Below, in pieces: positions 14,276 through 28,383 of a stretch of DNA of 64,000 nucleotides. A program made the position numbers and the translations under genes. Below the pieces are notes generated by a model. The model ran no database searches. It was not told the origin of the DNA and worked only from the letters and a program-made list of their open reading frames with translations. Source of the DNA: Puffinus mauretanicus (taxonomy: Eukaryota > Chordata > Aves > Procellariiformes > Procellariidae); the NCBI GenBank assembly GCA_023333565.1, contig JAJKFH010001480.1, positions 1,550,001-1,614,000 of the forward strand, given 5' to 3'. Positions within the stretch are counted from its first letter, which is position 1. Each line of letters opens with the position of its first letter.

Positions 14276-14502
14276 AACACAGGCAGGTACTTCTGCAGAA
14301 TTATTCACACATGGCAAATTAGATACCACCCAGCTCTTCATTTTTAATAGTTGGAATAGCTTTAAATGGTTGTATTATCCTCCTTGAAAAAACAAAGGAT
14401 TTTATAGATAAGTATTTTTTCCCAAAGCCAGAGAATCCTTCTAACTTTATAGAACATTAATCGAGGAATTATATTTCACAGCATTTAAGAAATAATTCAT
14501 TA

Positions 14503-14552
14503 AAAAATTGCTTAAATTATAAAAATTGCTTAAATAATAAAAATTGCTTAAA
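14503..14552. repeat. 18-bp minisatellite, about three copies
   Basis: Units of AAAAATTGCTTAAATAAT repeat at 14503, 14521 and 14539, the third losing identity after about 14 bases. Confidence 0.9.
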
Positions 14553-14798
14553 ATCCAATTTTGTTGATCGGTTACAGAGATAAGTAGAAACTGCTTAACA
14601 ACATGGGCTCATACTTTTCTTCTAAATATAGAAGTAGTAATGGATGCCTGAAATACTAGTGTTGTATATTTCACCTAAAAGCCACAAAGTACATCAGTGA
14701 AAACTAAAATTAATAACAAATGTCTAGCAAGAATTTGTTGAAGAAGTCAACCTATCATGTTTTTAAGAAGAAAATGTTTCTCCTTGAAAGTCCTCTTC

Positions 14799-14819
14799 TT
14801 TTTTTTTTTTTTTTTTTTT
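14799..14819. repeat. Poly-T tract
   Basis: Twenty-one consecutive T, preceded by a CT-rich stretch. Confidence 0.95.
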
Positions 14820-16828
14820 GTGTAGTATAAGAATTATTTGGAGAAGATTTCAAAGGCTTGTATTTGAGACTGTAATACACGAGAAGAACTGATAGAAAAA
14901 TAGGAAGATGATCTCTCCCAGCACCAGTATATCCAGGCTCACGGCTTCTTTAAGATCAAACTATAGTATACTTCAAAACCTTAAAGAAACTGTTTCACAC
15001 AAAAAGTTTGGTTTCCTAAGAGTGCACCACTAAGAGGGCAAGAGACATCTACTGCTACAGCAACAGCCCGTGAGTTTTAGCTACAGAACTAACCTAGTGT
15101 GAGAGGTGTAAAAATTTTAACTGAGTAACTATTCAGATTCTTAGCTTTACAGAAAGAGGCACAGAGAGCCAAACCAGAGAATCACCTTCAAATTTTACCA
15201 GTTGTTGTTGGCAGGTAGGTGAGCATGCTAACAGACTCCAGCTGCTTCTAATGAACTGCAGGTTCAGCTGCCTACCTAAGAAGCATCCCAGTGACAGGAT
15301 CATTCTGGGTATGGAACCATGCCACTGAAAATAAAGCCAGGTATCTGTAAAATTTCATTTTCCACAAGAAAAGTCATGGTCTCAGCAGGTTGATACTGCA
15401 ATCCATATTTCCTATTAGCTCTCCCCAATGCTCCACTTGGATCACACAGCAGGCACTGGAAGGGCACATGTTGTATTAGTGCCTGTTTGTCAAGGAAAGC
15501 GAGGAGTGTAGCCCTTCATGGTATTACTTTACTGCATTAATGAACAAACACCAACTCTGGATGATTTTTAAAGAATGCTACAGACAGCTAGCATCTATAA
15601 TCCCTAAGAAATATCAGGGAGAAATACATTTATGGCCCTCCCTAGATGACAGGCATCAGGATTTTGAACAGTGAGCTTTGTGGAAATTAAAGCTAAGGAA
15701 AATAACGCAGAGCTGCAAACTCCAGGCCAGTTTCTCTACTTTTGAATGCTCCTAAAGAAGCTAAATAAAGCCATCTTTTGACAAAACAAAACAAAGGCTC
15801 TCCGCGAGTTTAATTTAATGGCAGCACAGTATACATAAAGCATTAATCATAGTGCTTTCTGTAACAAAATAAAACTTCATTCGTATGTAACTTCTGACTA
15901 ATTGAACGTCTCATTTGCATTTTAGTCCCATTTCAGTCTCATCAATTGAGGTGACAAGAGCAATGGTTATCTTAAGCAAATATGTGGACACATATACACA
16001 AACCACCCTAAGACCTCCTGTGCAAAGGGAGATATGAAACAAAAACCCCAACAATTTATCAGTTTAAGGGGAATGAGTTACTCCTTTTCAAAATGGGAAA
16101 TGTCTCACCTTACTGAGCCTTTAAGCAAATTAACCAACCTCTACCCCTAGCATCTCCTACCAATTCAGTGCCTCATGGCTTTGCTTCCCATGTCGAAAAC
16201 TGTTCTCTCTCTTTCTTACTCTTACCATTATCTGCTCCAGAGCTTGGCTGTGCATCTGAACAGAAGTCTTCAGAAAACCCATGTAAGGAGGGAGCCGGAT
16301 TGCCTGCTTACAAGCAAGACAAAGATTACAACCCACGCAGTCCAAGAGATGAATATGAAGCATTTGGGGAATTAGCTAAGTAAAGGGCATGAAGCGTAGA
16401 AGACAGAATTACGAACATGATAAACGTGGCTGACTATATGAAGCTGAAGACTGTTTATTTGTTCTCACCATGTAAAACATTATACATATTGTTGCATTGG
16501 GCCAGTGAGCAAAGGAATCTATGTAGTACTATGGGTTTCCTCTCATGTCTTATATTAAACAGTAAATTGTACTCTGTAATTTCTGAGAATTAAGGTACAG
16601 GAAGGGTATTAATGGTGGGAACAAGCAGGCAATTTTCAATTACCAACAAAAAAATATATTACAAAGTCCTCTGTACACAGAAATGTACATTTCTACCTAA
16701 ACACTTGGATATGCCACAACTTTGATGATCACACTGCCAGCTGAAATAAATGGCACGGTATGGCAAAGTCTAAAATCTGTCACAGGCAGGATGACGGCAA
16801 GACTGATTACAGTTACTCTGTCCAAATT

Positions 16829-16830
16829 TT

Positions 16831-16886
<56 letters not shown>
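16829..16886. repeat. Compound microsatellite (TA)n(TG)n(TA)n
   Basis: A run of TA units is followed by about ten TG units and a second run of TA units. The alternating purine-pyrimidine composition is length-unstable. It lies in CPQ intron 2. Confidence 0.95.
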
Positions 16887-19800
16887 AAAGCACCTGTAAA
16901 TCAGCTGTCTGCAACATTGCCATACATCAGAAGTCTGATTCCTGGCATGAACAATTCTGTCTGGAGAGTCACCTCCTAGCACCTGCTTACCTGCCAGCAA
17001 TCGTGCCAGAAGTAGATTAGTTCAAAGGGAATTCCCCACGATATAACTCATTCTCCCCAAGATTAAATGCAGCGAACATTTAAGCCATTTTAGTATCTGG
17101 AGTTATGCATCTGTCTGTGTTAGTAACAGGTTTCAGAGAAGAGTAAGAAAAAAAAAGGAAAATCCACCCTACTGTCAGATTTTAAAATCTGATGAATCTC
17201 TATCAAAACATCAAGAAAACTTCACACAGAATATTGTTGCTGTTCTTGGCCACACCAGGGCAAGACATGGCAAGATTTACCATATCGAATATCAGGAATT
17301 CCTGAGATTGGGGAACCCAGTCTCTCTTGGGTTTTATTTATTACTATCATAGAAACATTCAGCTCATAAACACACAGAAATTCAACCTAGTTAGTTACAA
17401 TCAAATGCTGTACTAAAAGAAGAATTTAGCAAAGCCAGAAAAAAATATCATTTACATACTCTTTAATCTTACTGGATACTAATTTCCTGATTACTCAGCT
17501 AAGGCCTTACTCTCTTCTTTTTTTTCCCCAGTCTCATTTTTGTCATCCAGTTAACAACATCACTCCCTTGGAGATCTAGTTACAAAACCAAATGCAGCCA
17601 TCATTAATTTGACAATAATTTTTTTCAATAACAGCAAGCGAACATCTCACCAGCACAATACCTTCCAAACTTCATTTACTTCACACTGTGTTAACATAAG
17701 AATTATGATTTCTCTTACAAATCACACTATAGAACAGTGATGCTGCTGATCCACATGCACTGAAGCTGCCACTGTCAAATACATAATCTGATGGGCAAGG
17801 CAATTTTTGCTTAAAACAATTAAAATACAGTAATTTTAGGTCTAGACACAACAAAGCTGGGAACTACATCAACTAAGTCTCCACTAAACTTCCCTGTGTG
17901 TCTTATATATTTAAAATTTTTGCATCCTAAGCATAGAATACTGTCTGAAATATCAACACAAAATGTCAACACCACATCTAACTGTTCTGGTGGAGATTTT
18001 GAAATTGGGAAGAACGTATCTGAAACACGTCCTGGCCTCTGTAGTCATGATAGCAAGAGAGAGACAGAGTGCTACCTCTCCATTCATCAGAACCAGGCAT
18101 CAGGACACCAGGACCAGGAAATCAAGACACTTCTTCATGGTAGGAAGATGACAAAGAAAGAGTAGGAGCAGCAACACACCACAAGAGCAGTGCATGAAGC
18201 CTACCTGGTAATTGCAGTCCTGCCTTGCAGACCAGCGACATCATGTTGAATCCCTCATTTCTTGTCTACTGGATGGCTGCCACTTCTCAGATTTCTCCAT
18301 TTCCACCTCAGCTCTCCCACAAAGCTAATTTAGCTGGGAAGCTACCGCATCAAGGTATTCCATGCCAACCCTAAGCACGTGCAGGTTGTAGCCCCAACCT
18401 TTTCTGACCTTAGCCTGACTAATCCAGTTGTCCTTCAGACTTGACCATCTCCCCAGGACAAAAGTACCATGCCTCTACTTCTTTCAGAAACGGCCCACAT
18501 GCACCGTCTTGTGCCTATTTGCAAGGTAGCTTCTTTCACAGAGTTACAGAATTTTTTTTCCACGGGTCACAGGAAAGAGCTGCACATACGAAGTTATAAT
18601 GTAGCAGCTGGGATGTGCAATTCTCCTGTAAAAATGGCAGTCTTGGACCCTGGATGCCACATCACCCTGCAAAGAACCAGAGCACGTGCCAGGATCAACA
18701 CTCCTGGATGAGGATGTAAGAAGGTGGAGCAAGCAGCAGGAAGAAAGTAGATATCTATGTCTGGAGATAGGGAAGAAAGGTAGTTGTTGAGACCGGTCAA
18801 AGAAAAGAAAGTTTGGTGGAGTAGAGGGAAAAGGGAAATATATTCTTGAAAGCTAAGTATGATTAGGGACCTGGCATTGTATCTTATTTAGGTTCAGCAT
18901 CCTTTAAAATCAGCCCAGAAAACATTTTTCCCCTCAACTTCTATCTTACCTCTTTTAAAAACATGTTGCTTTTCAGCTCTCTCCAGGAATTACTTCAGCC
19001 TTCCCCCATCGCCCCACATAATTCAACAAGATTTTCAGAAAAACAAGCCCAAATTCTGGGTCCATAATGAACTCATCAAATTAAGGCTTGGTGTCAGGCT
19101 GAAGCAAATGGAAGATTCATATCATCACTTTTTTTTTCCTCCCTCAAAAACTATTAGCATGTACTAAAAATTTAAAATACTTTTAACACCTAGAAACACA
19201 TTTGCTCTATCAACACATATCAGTATGTATTGATATAAGAATTATAATATGAAGAAAAGATTAAATATGTTAGGGGAACTGTGAAACGAAGATGAGGGCT
19301 TTTATCAGGAAGAAAGATTTTGTAAAATCTGAATATACTTCTGGAAAATGTGACCTCACCTACTCTGTGGAACAGCAAAGAGAATTACTTCATGAAACTA
19401 AAATTGCATAGGAGAGTTATCCAAAAGGATATGAGGCTATTCAGCTCTGATGCATAGCACAGAGACTAAACGTATTACTCCGTTCTTTAAGAAGAACACA
19501 GAGAAAAATAAACACTATATAATAGTTACATTTTTGACAAATATGACTTACAATTTCCAGCAAGTACTGGATCTCATTAGAACGTTTTGGTTTCAGAAAC
19601 ATGTAGCTTACTGTGCAGCAGTAAATCCTAGCAACAAGGGGGTTGGACTCGACCCCGAGCACGAAGCCTCAGATGCCAAAAGAGCAGGGCAACAGGTCTG
19701 GTTCTCCCAGAAGCAGCCCTGCACGGGACACAAGCTTGCTCTGCAATGTCTGGGGAGAATCAGGCACCCAAGAACGGGATCCAGAAGAGCCAGTTTCAGA

Positions 19801-22800
19801 GCCCACAGGTGCCCAAGGCAGGAAGTACCGAGGGCAACCATTCCCTCCTTAGCGAGTCAAGATGCCAGTCACTGCAGGCTGTCCCCTGGGAGGGAAGGTG
19901 GCAGTGCCACCCAGCTGTGCATGCATCCCCCACACATGCAGGGAATCATGTTCAAATCCTGCCTCCGTTTGCGTGAGGGAGGAGCTTCAGCCTGGGCTTA
20001 TCATCCTTAAGGTAATCACCCTCCACTCAGCGACACTGAAAAGGGCCAAGACCTGAAAATTCAATTTTTTGCCATTGCAAATCCATACAGTTCACTTGAA
20101 CATTCATTAAAGCAGCGACTGGAACCTATGTCCTTCCCAAACAGCACGTCCACCTCAAAGCCGCACAGCTACTCCTACTCTCTAAATCTTTGAAATGCCA
20201 CTGAACTAACTTTTGGCCCAGACACCAGGCCACTGAACACCACAGGGTCTGCGGTCCTTCGTGGATGTCATCTTTTACATTTCAAGAAAAACAGTAGCAT
20301 AATTACCATACCGCAAGCAGCATTGCTCTAAGTAATAATAAACAATCCAGGCACCGAATACTGCGGCTTATGGTCTCAAGACGTGAATCAATAGCTCCTC
20401 AAGCATAGAAAAAGAGGGATCCAGTGAAGACAGGAGGGCTTTGCCATGCACTGTGCTCTCATGCCTAAGACTCTCTCCAACCCCTGTTCTCAGCACTGAA
20501 CCCCTCATCAAAGGGGGTACCCCAAATCCCTCCAGAAGGATCTCCTTCTCTCCCAGTAGGTCAGTGGTCATCCAAGATGCTGGCAACTCAAGGGTAATTC
20601 CTCCAATACACATCAAAATTAACTTTTTTGTTGGCCTTTTGTTAATCTAGATGAATTCCCTAATCCACTTCACCACTGAGAAACAAAAAAGGAGGGTCAA
20701 CACTGGGGAAAAATACATCAGGACTGGGACCAGACCACTTCTTTCAGCAGCATCCCTGGCTTAAAAAGACTGTGAGCCTATGGCAACAGCACATGCCTTC
20801 AACAGCTTCGAGACACGTTATTATCCCCATTTTATAAATAACAGGCTGGAACTATTTTCATATCATCTAAGTGGCAAAACTCCCACCACCTTCTATAAGA
20901 GCAAGACTGGACCAAATGTTGTTGATAGTTAAACAAAAAAGCCCACGACTCGAACACAACTAGGAGAAAGTCTGCCAATACATCATCTTCATATTTATAT
21001 TATTTCAGTTTCGCTGCAACAAACAGTACATAGAAACCAGAGACTGTTCCTTTTTCAAGGAGACATTTCGGGCAGGCTGCATTCTGGGGTTGGTTCTACT
21101 TGTCAGTATTTCTTTAAAATGAAAGGGCAGGGTCACCCATGAGGAAAAAAAGAAGTGCATTTTAAAACAAAAAATAAGAATTCTTTGATACTTTATGGTC
21201 AAACATCTGCTAAACTACTACTTTCCTTCAATTATAGGATTCTCAAAGCAACAATTATATCTATTTTCCTCAGAATTTGGGGGATATAATCAGTACTACC
21301 AGAAATCAACACAGTTTCTCTATATATATATCTGTACGTTTTGCCAATGTTGAAACACTGGAAATGAGACAAGGACATTGACTAAATATGGTAAACCTCC
21401 AGTTTGGCAGCTCTCGAAACTGAGCACTTTCTAACATTCAATCCTGTTTGTTACCTAGACATCCATTTTTTGAGGTGGTGATCATTTTCAACCTCTGCTG
21501 ACTTCTGGAAATCCAGGTCACTCTGCGTTTCATGTCTCTCCTCTCCCTGTCACTAAGGCAGGCATGAAAGTTACTCCCTCCTTGTAAGGAGATCAAAAGA
21601 AGTGAAAACTTTCTCTTTGACCCAACAACTTCAAATCTTGGGACACACTGAAAGGGAAAATGTTATTTTCCTCTTCAATAAAAAAATCTAACCTTTTCTG
21701 TGCTGCCCCCTTTTGCTGTGTATATCAGACTGAATCTGGAAACTTGGCATCCTGGCATGTTGCCCAGTCCTGAAGAAGAAAATAGGGAAATGTGGATTTA
21801 TCCACAAGATCATAAGGTACCAAAAAGCCTCCTGCGCATCCTCAGAACTGTTCCAACCTCGAGTGAGCCAACCAGCTCTATGCCAAACTCATATCTGAGC
21901 CAAAGTGGGCAAATCCCTGCAAATCCAATAAACGGGCAAAGCTCTGTCCAGTCTCATAAGGTTTTCAACCCAATAGGCAAGGATTAGATAGAAGACCTGC
22001 AGGAAGAGACACTCCTTGTATCCTGGAGTCAATGCTGGCTCGGGCTCCACAGCTAAAATACTGCTACTATTTAGGGCTTCCTGTTCCTGCCCCAAAGGAT
22101 CGCGAATTTTTTTCCATACACTCACATGGTGTATGCCGAAATGGAAAGTGAGCAGCCTCAGCGTGTGCTCTGGCCATTGGGTCACTCTTAGGAAACACTG
22201 GTTTGAATTTCCATGGACAGAAGGGAAAATAAACCCTGAATTTCCAACATCCAAAGCCAGGTTTCTAACCACTGTTAGGCTATTGCCATGTTAATAAAGA
22301 ACCCCTCAGAGCACTAGCTCGAGCAGCTGAGTGCCAGGAGGAGCTCTGAGGGCACCGGGGGCCACCAAGTCCAGCATGAAGCTCTAAGCACATCCAGAGA
22401 GAAGCACCATTTTAAGTTTCTGCCAATGCTTCCTATTTTCTTAGCTCATCAGGTCTCAAGCCTGGGGGCACATAATAGAAAGGGAGGAATACAGAACATA
22501 ACTGAAAGGACAAGAAAGCAAGAAATGGTCTCCTGTACCTCCTGCTGGGACAGGGGAGTCACCTCCTCTCATCTTAACCCCATCCCCAGACCTTAAAAGA
22601 CAAGAAGTCTAGCCAGTGCTGTCCTCTGGCTCTAAGTAGGCATCAGTAGTGCCAAGGAAGGAATCTATTGGGGCTCTACAGAGCCAGTGGTTTGTAAACT
22701 GAGGGGTCTGAAACGTACCCTGATACGAACACTGTTTTAAAGTGCGCAATAACTATTGAGCAATACCAAACACCTTCAGGGATCACCTGCACAGTCCAGT

Positions 22801-25445
22801 TTAGAGGCAGCTCTGAAGGGTGTCTCTGCCCCTGGGCAGAACCCAGGTGCCAATGGCCAGATCATGGAGCCAACATCTGAAAGCCAGTCCTCGGCCGTTA
22901 ACGTATCCCTCTGGCAAAGCTCGGCACGGCAGCGGTAGATCTCCCTGGTTTCATCCTGTGCAGCAACAGCAGCGCAATGCCAGGAGAATCAGCATCAAGC
23001 ACCTCATATTGAGTTGCATTATTTTGATTACAGGATGACTCACACTCCCACAGCTTCTTGGCTAAAACAAGACAAATCAGAACGGCCGATACTCCCTCAC
23101 TGAAGGAAATTGTTTAAATATTTCCAATGGGATTTAGGGCAGCCGCCTATCCCTTTTTCTCAGGATTAGGGCATGGTGACAATCGCTGCTTAGAGCAGAG
23201 GGAGCGGATCTGGGAATGAATTCCTCAGAAGTGATGAGGCAGTGGTTTTAACAGTCTAACCACACATTTTTTTATTCTGTGCTTGGGATGAGTGTGAGTT
23301 TTAGGACAGGCATTTTTCTGAGCAGCACACCTTGCAATTCTCTTGCCCGGAGAAGCTGGTGACGAGCGGCTCTCGCCAGGTGCTTCCGTCAGCCAGACGG
23401 ACGGTCCAGCGATCAGAAGAACGAGAGCCAAGAGCTCACCAGGGACCAGCTACCCCACATAAACTCCTCCAGCACGAAAACCTGTCACAGCTTGCCCAGA
23501 GCGAGATGAGACCAACAGAAATCATAACAGCCACGAACAGTAGGATAGATTTTAAGTCAGAAGGTAAGTAATTTAATCAAAATGATTCCACCAAGTGTGA
23601 GAAACTACCCACCCTTCTGTGAGAGATCTCTTTGCCATGCAGTCTTCTAGCACCAACACATACACCTCTTCAGAAACACAGCAGATCTCAGAGTAAAGTA
23701 AAAAGGTGAGGAAGAATAATGTGGGGGTTTTTAACATTACTCAGTATAAACCAGCGCTGCATAATACAATCTTATCTTCCAAGACATCACCAGCCACAGG
23801 TACTAGCCCAACCATTCAGTCATCAGTATAACAAGATCTTCACAGATGAAAAAGGAGGACACGATTAGCCCCTGTGAGCATTTTTAAACATGTAAATTCA
23901 GTATCTCTCTAAATGAAAAAAGTCAAACCTAGGACTAAGACCAGTCAAGTGCAAATAACTACACAGCTAAGAAAAGGAAGCGAAAAACAGACTTCTTGGG
24001 ATGTGAAGATGTTCGCCAAGATTAAATTGCAGGTTCTCTTTGCAGGTTCAGTAGCACTTGCTCAACACAAAAAATGCCATTTTAATTTTAGCTTCCTTTT
24101 TAGGAAGTTTGGAATAGGAGTGGAAAGGATACAAAATAAGTTGTAGGTTTAACCTTTGCTGTAAATATTCTCCTATCAAAGCACTAAGCCTTAGACATCT
24201 AATGGGATAAACAGATGTTATTGATGCTTTTAGTTTTGCATTTTAGGCACGTGTTTACCTCAATATGACAGAAATACCTCAGACAAAATTTACAGTAGCA
24301 GTTTCCCAAACCAAGCAAGATTTATTCCAAACATATCTTAAATTACCCAGTTTTACTTTGTTGTATTTTGAAGGGCTATATATTTTTTCTAAACAAAACA
24401 GCTTTTATACATTATTTGTTTCATTCCAAACAAAAAGCTCACTATCACAAAAATTTACAATTCTTAAAAAATTTATGAGTATCATGTTACCTTTTATTTC
24501 CTAAACTAAATTTATTTTCTCATAAAGGAATAAGAATGCTTTTGAAGCAGTCTAGGAACAAGTCTATTGTTATTTATGGAGAGTAGTTACAGAAGAAGGT
24601 TGTCATCCGGCCTTTAAATAGCAATCCTGAGAAAGCCCCACATCAACATGTACAAAAACAGAATCTTATAAATCAGTTCGTTTGCAAGCAAGCTAACATT
24701 CTGGGGCTCAAAACACCTGAATTTTGCTGAGCCCAGCTAATGATCGTTCTTGTTCCCAAAGTAACATTATCACACATGATCCACTAAAAGGCAACACACA
24801 GTTCAATAACAGGTAAGTGCCAAAGACTTTTCCAAGGTGAGCATGAGACAGCAAGTGGAGAGAAGAGGGAGGAGGTGGGGGGAATGAAAGGACAAACAGA
24901 TACCAATTGCCACGCTTAGCAAGGGGCTGGCACTTCCCAAGCTCAGCACGAGATTCTCCTCCTCTTCCTTCTGTCTTGTTTTTTGCCAGAATGAAGTGCT
25001 GAGCTTGGCAGGACAGGGCACAGCAAGAAGAGCAGAAATCACGTGTCAGCTCAACACCATGGAGAACTTCTCTGGCTAAAACGAAAAAGAAGGGCTGGAA
25101 AACCCCAGATCACAAGAACAAGTTGCCCACCAACCTCAGTGGAGGAGCAGAATCTTTGCAAATGAGGTTCAGCAGTGTTAAACAAAAGGGTATAGATTTA
25201 ACAGAGAGTTCATGAATAAACTCTAATTTTACAAGCTGGTTCAACCAAACTGAATTAAACCAAACTGCATCACATTCACAACCATGTCATACAGAAAAGT
25301 CCCAGAAAAATAGCATCTTGTCTTGCAGAACTATTATAGCCGTAAGAAAACTTCAGTTTGTCCACTGAGAGAAGAAGTTGTTAGGGGTATAATACAGTTT
25401 GGCGTTAAAAAGCAAGTGATACTTAATTCCAAAAAGAAGAGTTAC

Positions 25446-25905
25446 CTTCTGGAGGAGTTGCAACACTGCTCCCAAGTCCCAAAATAGCAATGCTGTGATT
25501 CCTTGGTTCCAGCATCATTGCAAACTCTTCTCCTCTTTCCCAGTGTGGTACTTTCACAGGCTCCAGATGCACATTTTCCAGCCCGTCTTCCTGCAGGGCA
25601 CTGAACATATACTTGATGGCTGCATCTAGATTTTTCGAACCACTGAGTCTAGGTCCTATGGTATCAGCAAAAACTGCTAATCTTTCATAGGATCTGTTCT
25701 GAGCTTCTCCATGAACAGCAAGATCAATAATAGCTTTAGCAATATCAGTATAGCCAGCTATCTCATTTTTAATGTCTTCAAACGTTTTCGGGTAACTGTC
25801 ATCTCTTCTCAAAGATTTCCCAGCATACTGTGGTAATAAATTCATGAAAAATATTAAGAATACGTATTTCATTTTTTGTCTTTTTTCTTTTCCACAGATA
25901 GCCTG
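25446..25905 (-). CDS. CPQ: CPQ first coding exon (5'UTR end, signal peptide, N-terminal region)
   Basis: Carboxypeptidase Q is a secreted/lysosomal M28-family zinc dipeptidase that releases amino acids from small peptides, including circulating ones. The ATG is at 25872-25870 with A at -3, and 142 codons plus one base run to the donor (GAAG|GTAAC, GT at 25445-25444). Residues 1-18 (start MKYVFLIFFMNLLPQYAG) form a hydrophobic signal peptide. Later motifs that match vertebrate CPQ by recall are AQNRSYERLA, GPRLSGSKNL, VHLEP, PHWERGEE and the end ILGLGSS..TPPEG. N-glycosylation sequons are visible at N59 (NRS) and N125 (NHS). The acceptor is a long T/C tract ending TCTTCAG at 25906, with an alternative CAG three bases on, so the exon starts at 25905 or 25902. 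The last codon is split G|GA and is completed by the exon at 9947-10154. No frameshift or premature stop is seen. The catalytic metal ligands are encoded further downstream, outside the window. Confidence 0.95.
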
Positions 25906-27558
25906 CTGAAGAGACAAAAAGAAAAAAAAGAGAATATTAAAAAAAATCATACAGCTATCAACAATACTTTTTGTTATTTGGATTGGCAGACAGACCAAAA
26001 TGAAAAGAAATCAGTTTATCATGAAAATGCTTTGATCAGAACTGGCAGGAAAGTAAACTCAACTTGGAGACACAATTATTGAAAACAAATGAAAAAGATA
26101 CTAAGACCACCGGACACAATCTTTGTTGTGGTCTTCAGAAACATCCTTGGAATGCTGCATCTCTTTAAATAATCAGATCCTTCACTGAATCAAAACCCAG
26201 GGCTACTCCCATCCAGGTGGAGCTTTGCATCTCCTTTCTGTTAGGAGCAGGATTTGCCATAAGTGCCAAATAAATGTCTTCACACAAAACATCTGGACAA
26301 AAAAATTTCTTAAACCATTCATGAATAAAAGTGCTTCTTAATCTCTATCTTCATAATCAGGAAAGCACCTTCTATTGCACTAGAAAGACGTCAGAGCAAT
26401 TTAGATTCCAATGCCCCCAGGAAGACAGTATGAATTTCTTCACTGCGTAAATCCATGACTAAGAGAAACACAGTTTCTTATGAACTGGTGTACCTCTTAA
26501 GGACTGTAGAGAGGTGCAGCGCCAGGGGTGCTGATCCTGTGTTGAATACCAACAGTTATCTTTGTTAACAGTTTATAGTTTCCCATCTTATAATTAAAAG
26601 TTCTCATTTTTAAGATTTTACAAATTTTCCATCCCATAAAAGTGACAGTTTGTCTGTACTATTAATTGAACAAAACCTCTGGAAACAGTTGGAGTAGTTG
26701 CAAAGCTCTTTTCTAACATAGGAATTATGATTATCCAAACCCAAAATATAAAGGTCTTTATTGATATACACAAAAGGAAGCGTAATTGTTTCTTTTGCCT
26801 TTGGATTTAAATCAGGCTGCAATTTGAATGATAAAAATTAGCAATAAGAAATAAGGCCTTTAAATCAGCTGTATAGTTGCAGCTATTATGAGACTTAAAA
26901 AACCAGTGATTAGTTACAGCCAAGTGAAGTGACAATTACTACTAGACCCAAAAGATTTTGATTCAGCATTTTTGCCATTTTCATGGACTTTCATGGAAAT
27001 ACCGGTATTTTTCAAAAAGAACGTAATTTGCCTTAAAAAATAGTAACATTAAAGGCAAATGTTAGCCTCTACTCTACAAAAGACGTTTTTCTTGGAAACA
27101 ATTGTTCTACAAATCGCAAAGGACTAATTAGTTGGCTAATATGTATAAAATATGGGTAAATTGGACCTGCATAGCAGAAGTATTACTAAAAGCTTTTGCT
27201 GTTAAGATTTCCACATTATCCTTCTTCCTTGTTTGTATTTATTCAGTATTTCTTCAGAGTTGAACTCTTCATTTTATAATCACTGACCTGAGGAATCATG
27301 ACAATATACTCACATTGTATTTTTGGTTCATGATGTTATATGCATACAGAGCCAGTACAAAGGTAGGGGGGAGGGTATGAATGTATGTGTGTGTACGAAT
27401 ATACACATGTATTTGCATATATTATATGCACATATGATATTCACATGCAAAATACAAAAAATCCTCCTTTATTTTCAGACAATTGCACACTACAGGAGCT
27501 TTAATTGAGCATTAATTTTCAGTCATTTTATGAAGTACGTAAATTTCACAATAACCAA

Positions 27559-27690
27559 ATAGCTTCGTAAATCATAATGCCAGAAGGGACCAGAGTATCT
27601 ACCTCGTCTGACCGCCACAGAACACTGATTGCAGGATATTCCTGAATTAACTCCCACCACTGGAAGCCACGCAGCAAACCAGCAGTTGAG
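27559..27690 (-). mobile_element. Ancient CR1-type 3' end fragment
   Basis: The plus strand reads AATCATAATGCCAGAAGGGACC, then a CTACCTCGTCTGACC block and GATATTCCTGAATTAA. This recalls the reverse-oriented 3' tail of old amniote CR1 elements, which read CAGAAGGGACC..TC.AGTCTGACC. It is too diverged for an accurate border. Confidence 0.55.
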
Positions 27691-28383
27691 CCAATTCCTA
27701 AGAGAGTAAAGGTGAGCTTACACCGGTTTTGTGCCTCTGGGAACACGTGCCACAGTTGTATTTGAAGCTTCTGCAAGCGCCATTCCGAATGATCTAAGCT
27801 AAGAAACTACCTTTCCACCTATGTTTGTTACAATGAACCACAAAGAAATGAATTCATTTTCTCAAGATACTCATTCTGGACCATTTTCCAGCATTTGCTA
27901 AAAATAAATAAAAAAAAATAAGCCTTTGAAATAATGAGGTTACGGTAACAGACAATGAATTCTGATGTCACATCTAATATATATCTTGTCCCATTTCCTC
28001 TCCTGTCCTCTATTAGTTTCAGTGTATTCATATTTCCACCTAGAAATCTTTGTCTCAGTGTAGGTTGCAGGGACTACTCATTTGACTTGCCCTCATTCAA
28101 GAAACGTGTTGAGATGAACAAGAATCTGGGAAATTCAGATATAAGTTTGGTAGTTTGTACAGTTGCTACTGTACTTCTGATTTTTTTCTCAGGTTTTTAT
28201 TCACCTTAAAAGAAGCTTCACCTTAACAATGGCAGAGCATGCTAGGAGAAGCTGAATTACCACCCTCAGTAAAGAGTCTAGTTGGTACTAAGAATTTGAA
28301 TGCTTACCCTTCCTATATGTTACTATACGAAAGGACTTGAAACTTTAGAGCATAACTTCTGGAAAGTCAGGAAAGTGTAGATC

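Larger units (their letters stand above)
10155..25445 (-). other. CPQ: CPQ intron 2
   Basis: This intron lies between the two coding exons, with GT at its 25445 end and AG at its 10155 end. It holds CR1 copy D with its nested LTR (10.7-14.3 kb), an 18-bp minisatellite (14503-14552), a T tract (14799-14819), a TA/TG/TA microsatellite (16829-16886) and a small CpG cluster near 23.33-23.56 kb. The rest (about 14.3-25.4 kb) is AT-rich unique-looking sequence in which I see no exon. Confidence 0.85.

Noticed and set aside
19450..20010. 186-codon plus-strand open frame
   Set aside because: It starts in AT-rich sequence and runs into a GC-richer stretch, with no recognisable domain and no splice or repeat support.
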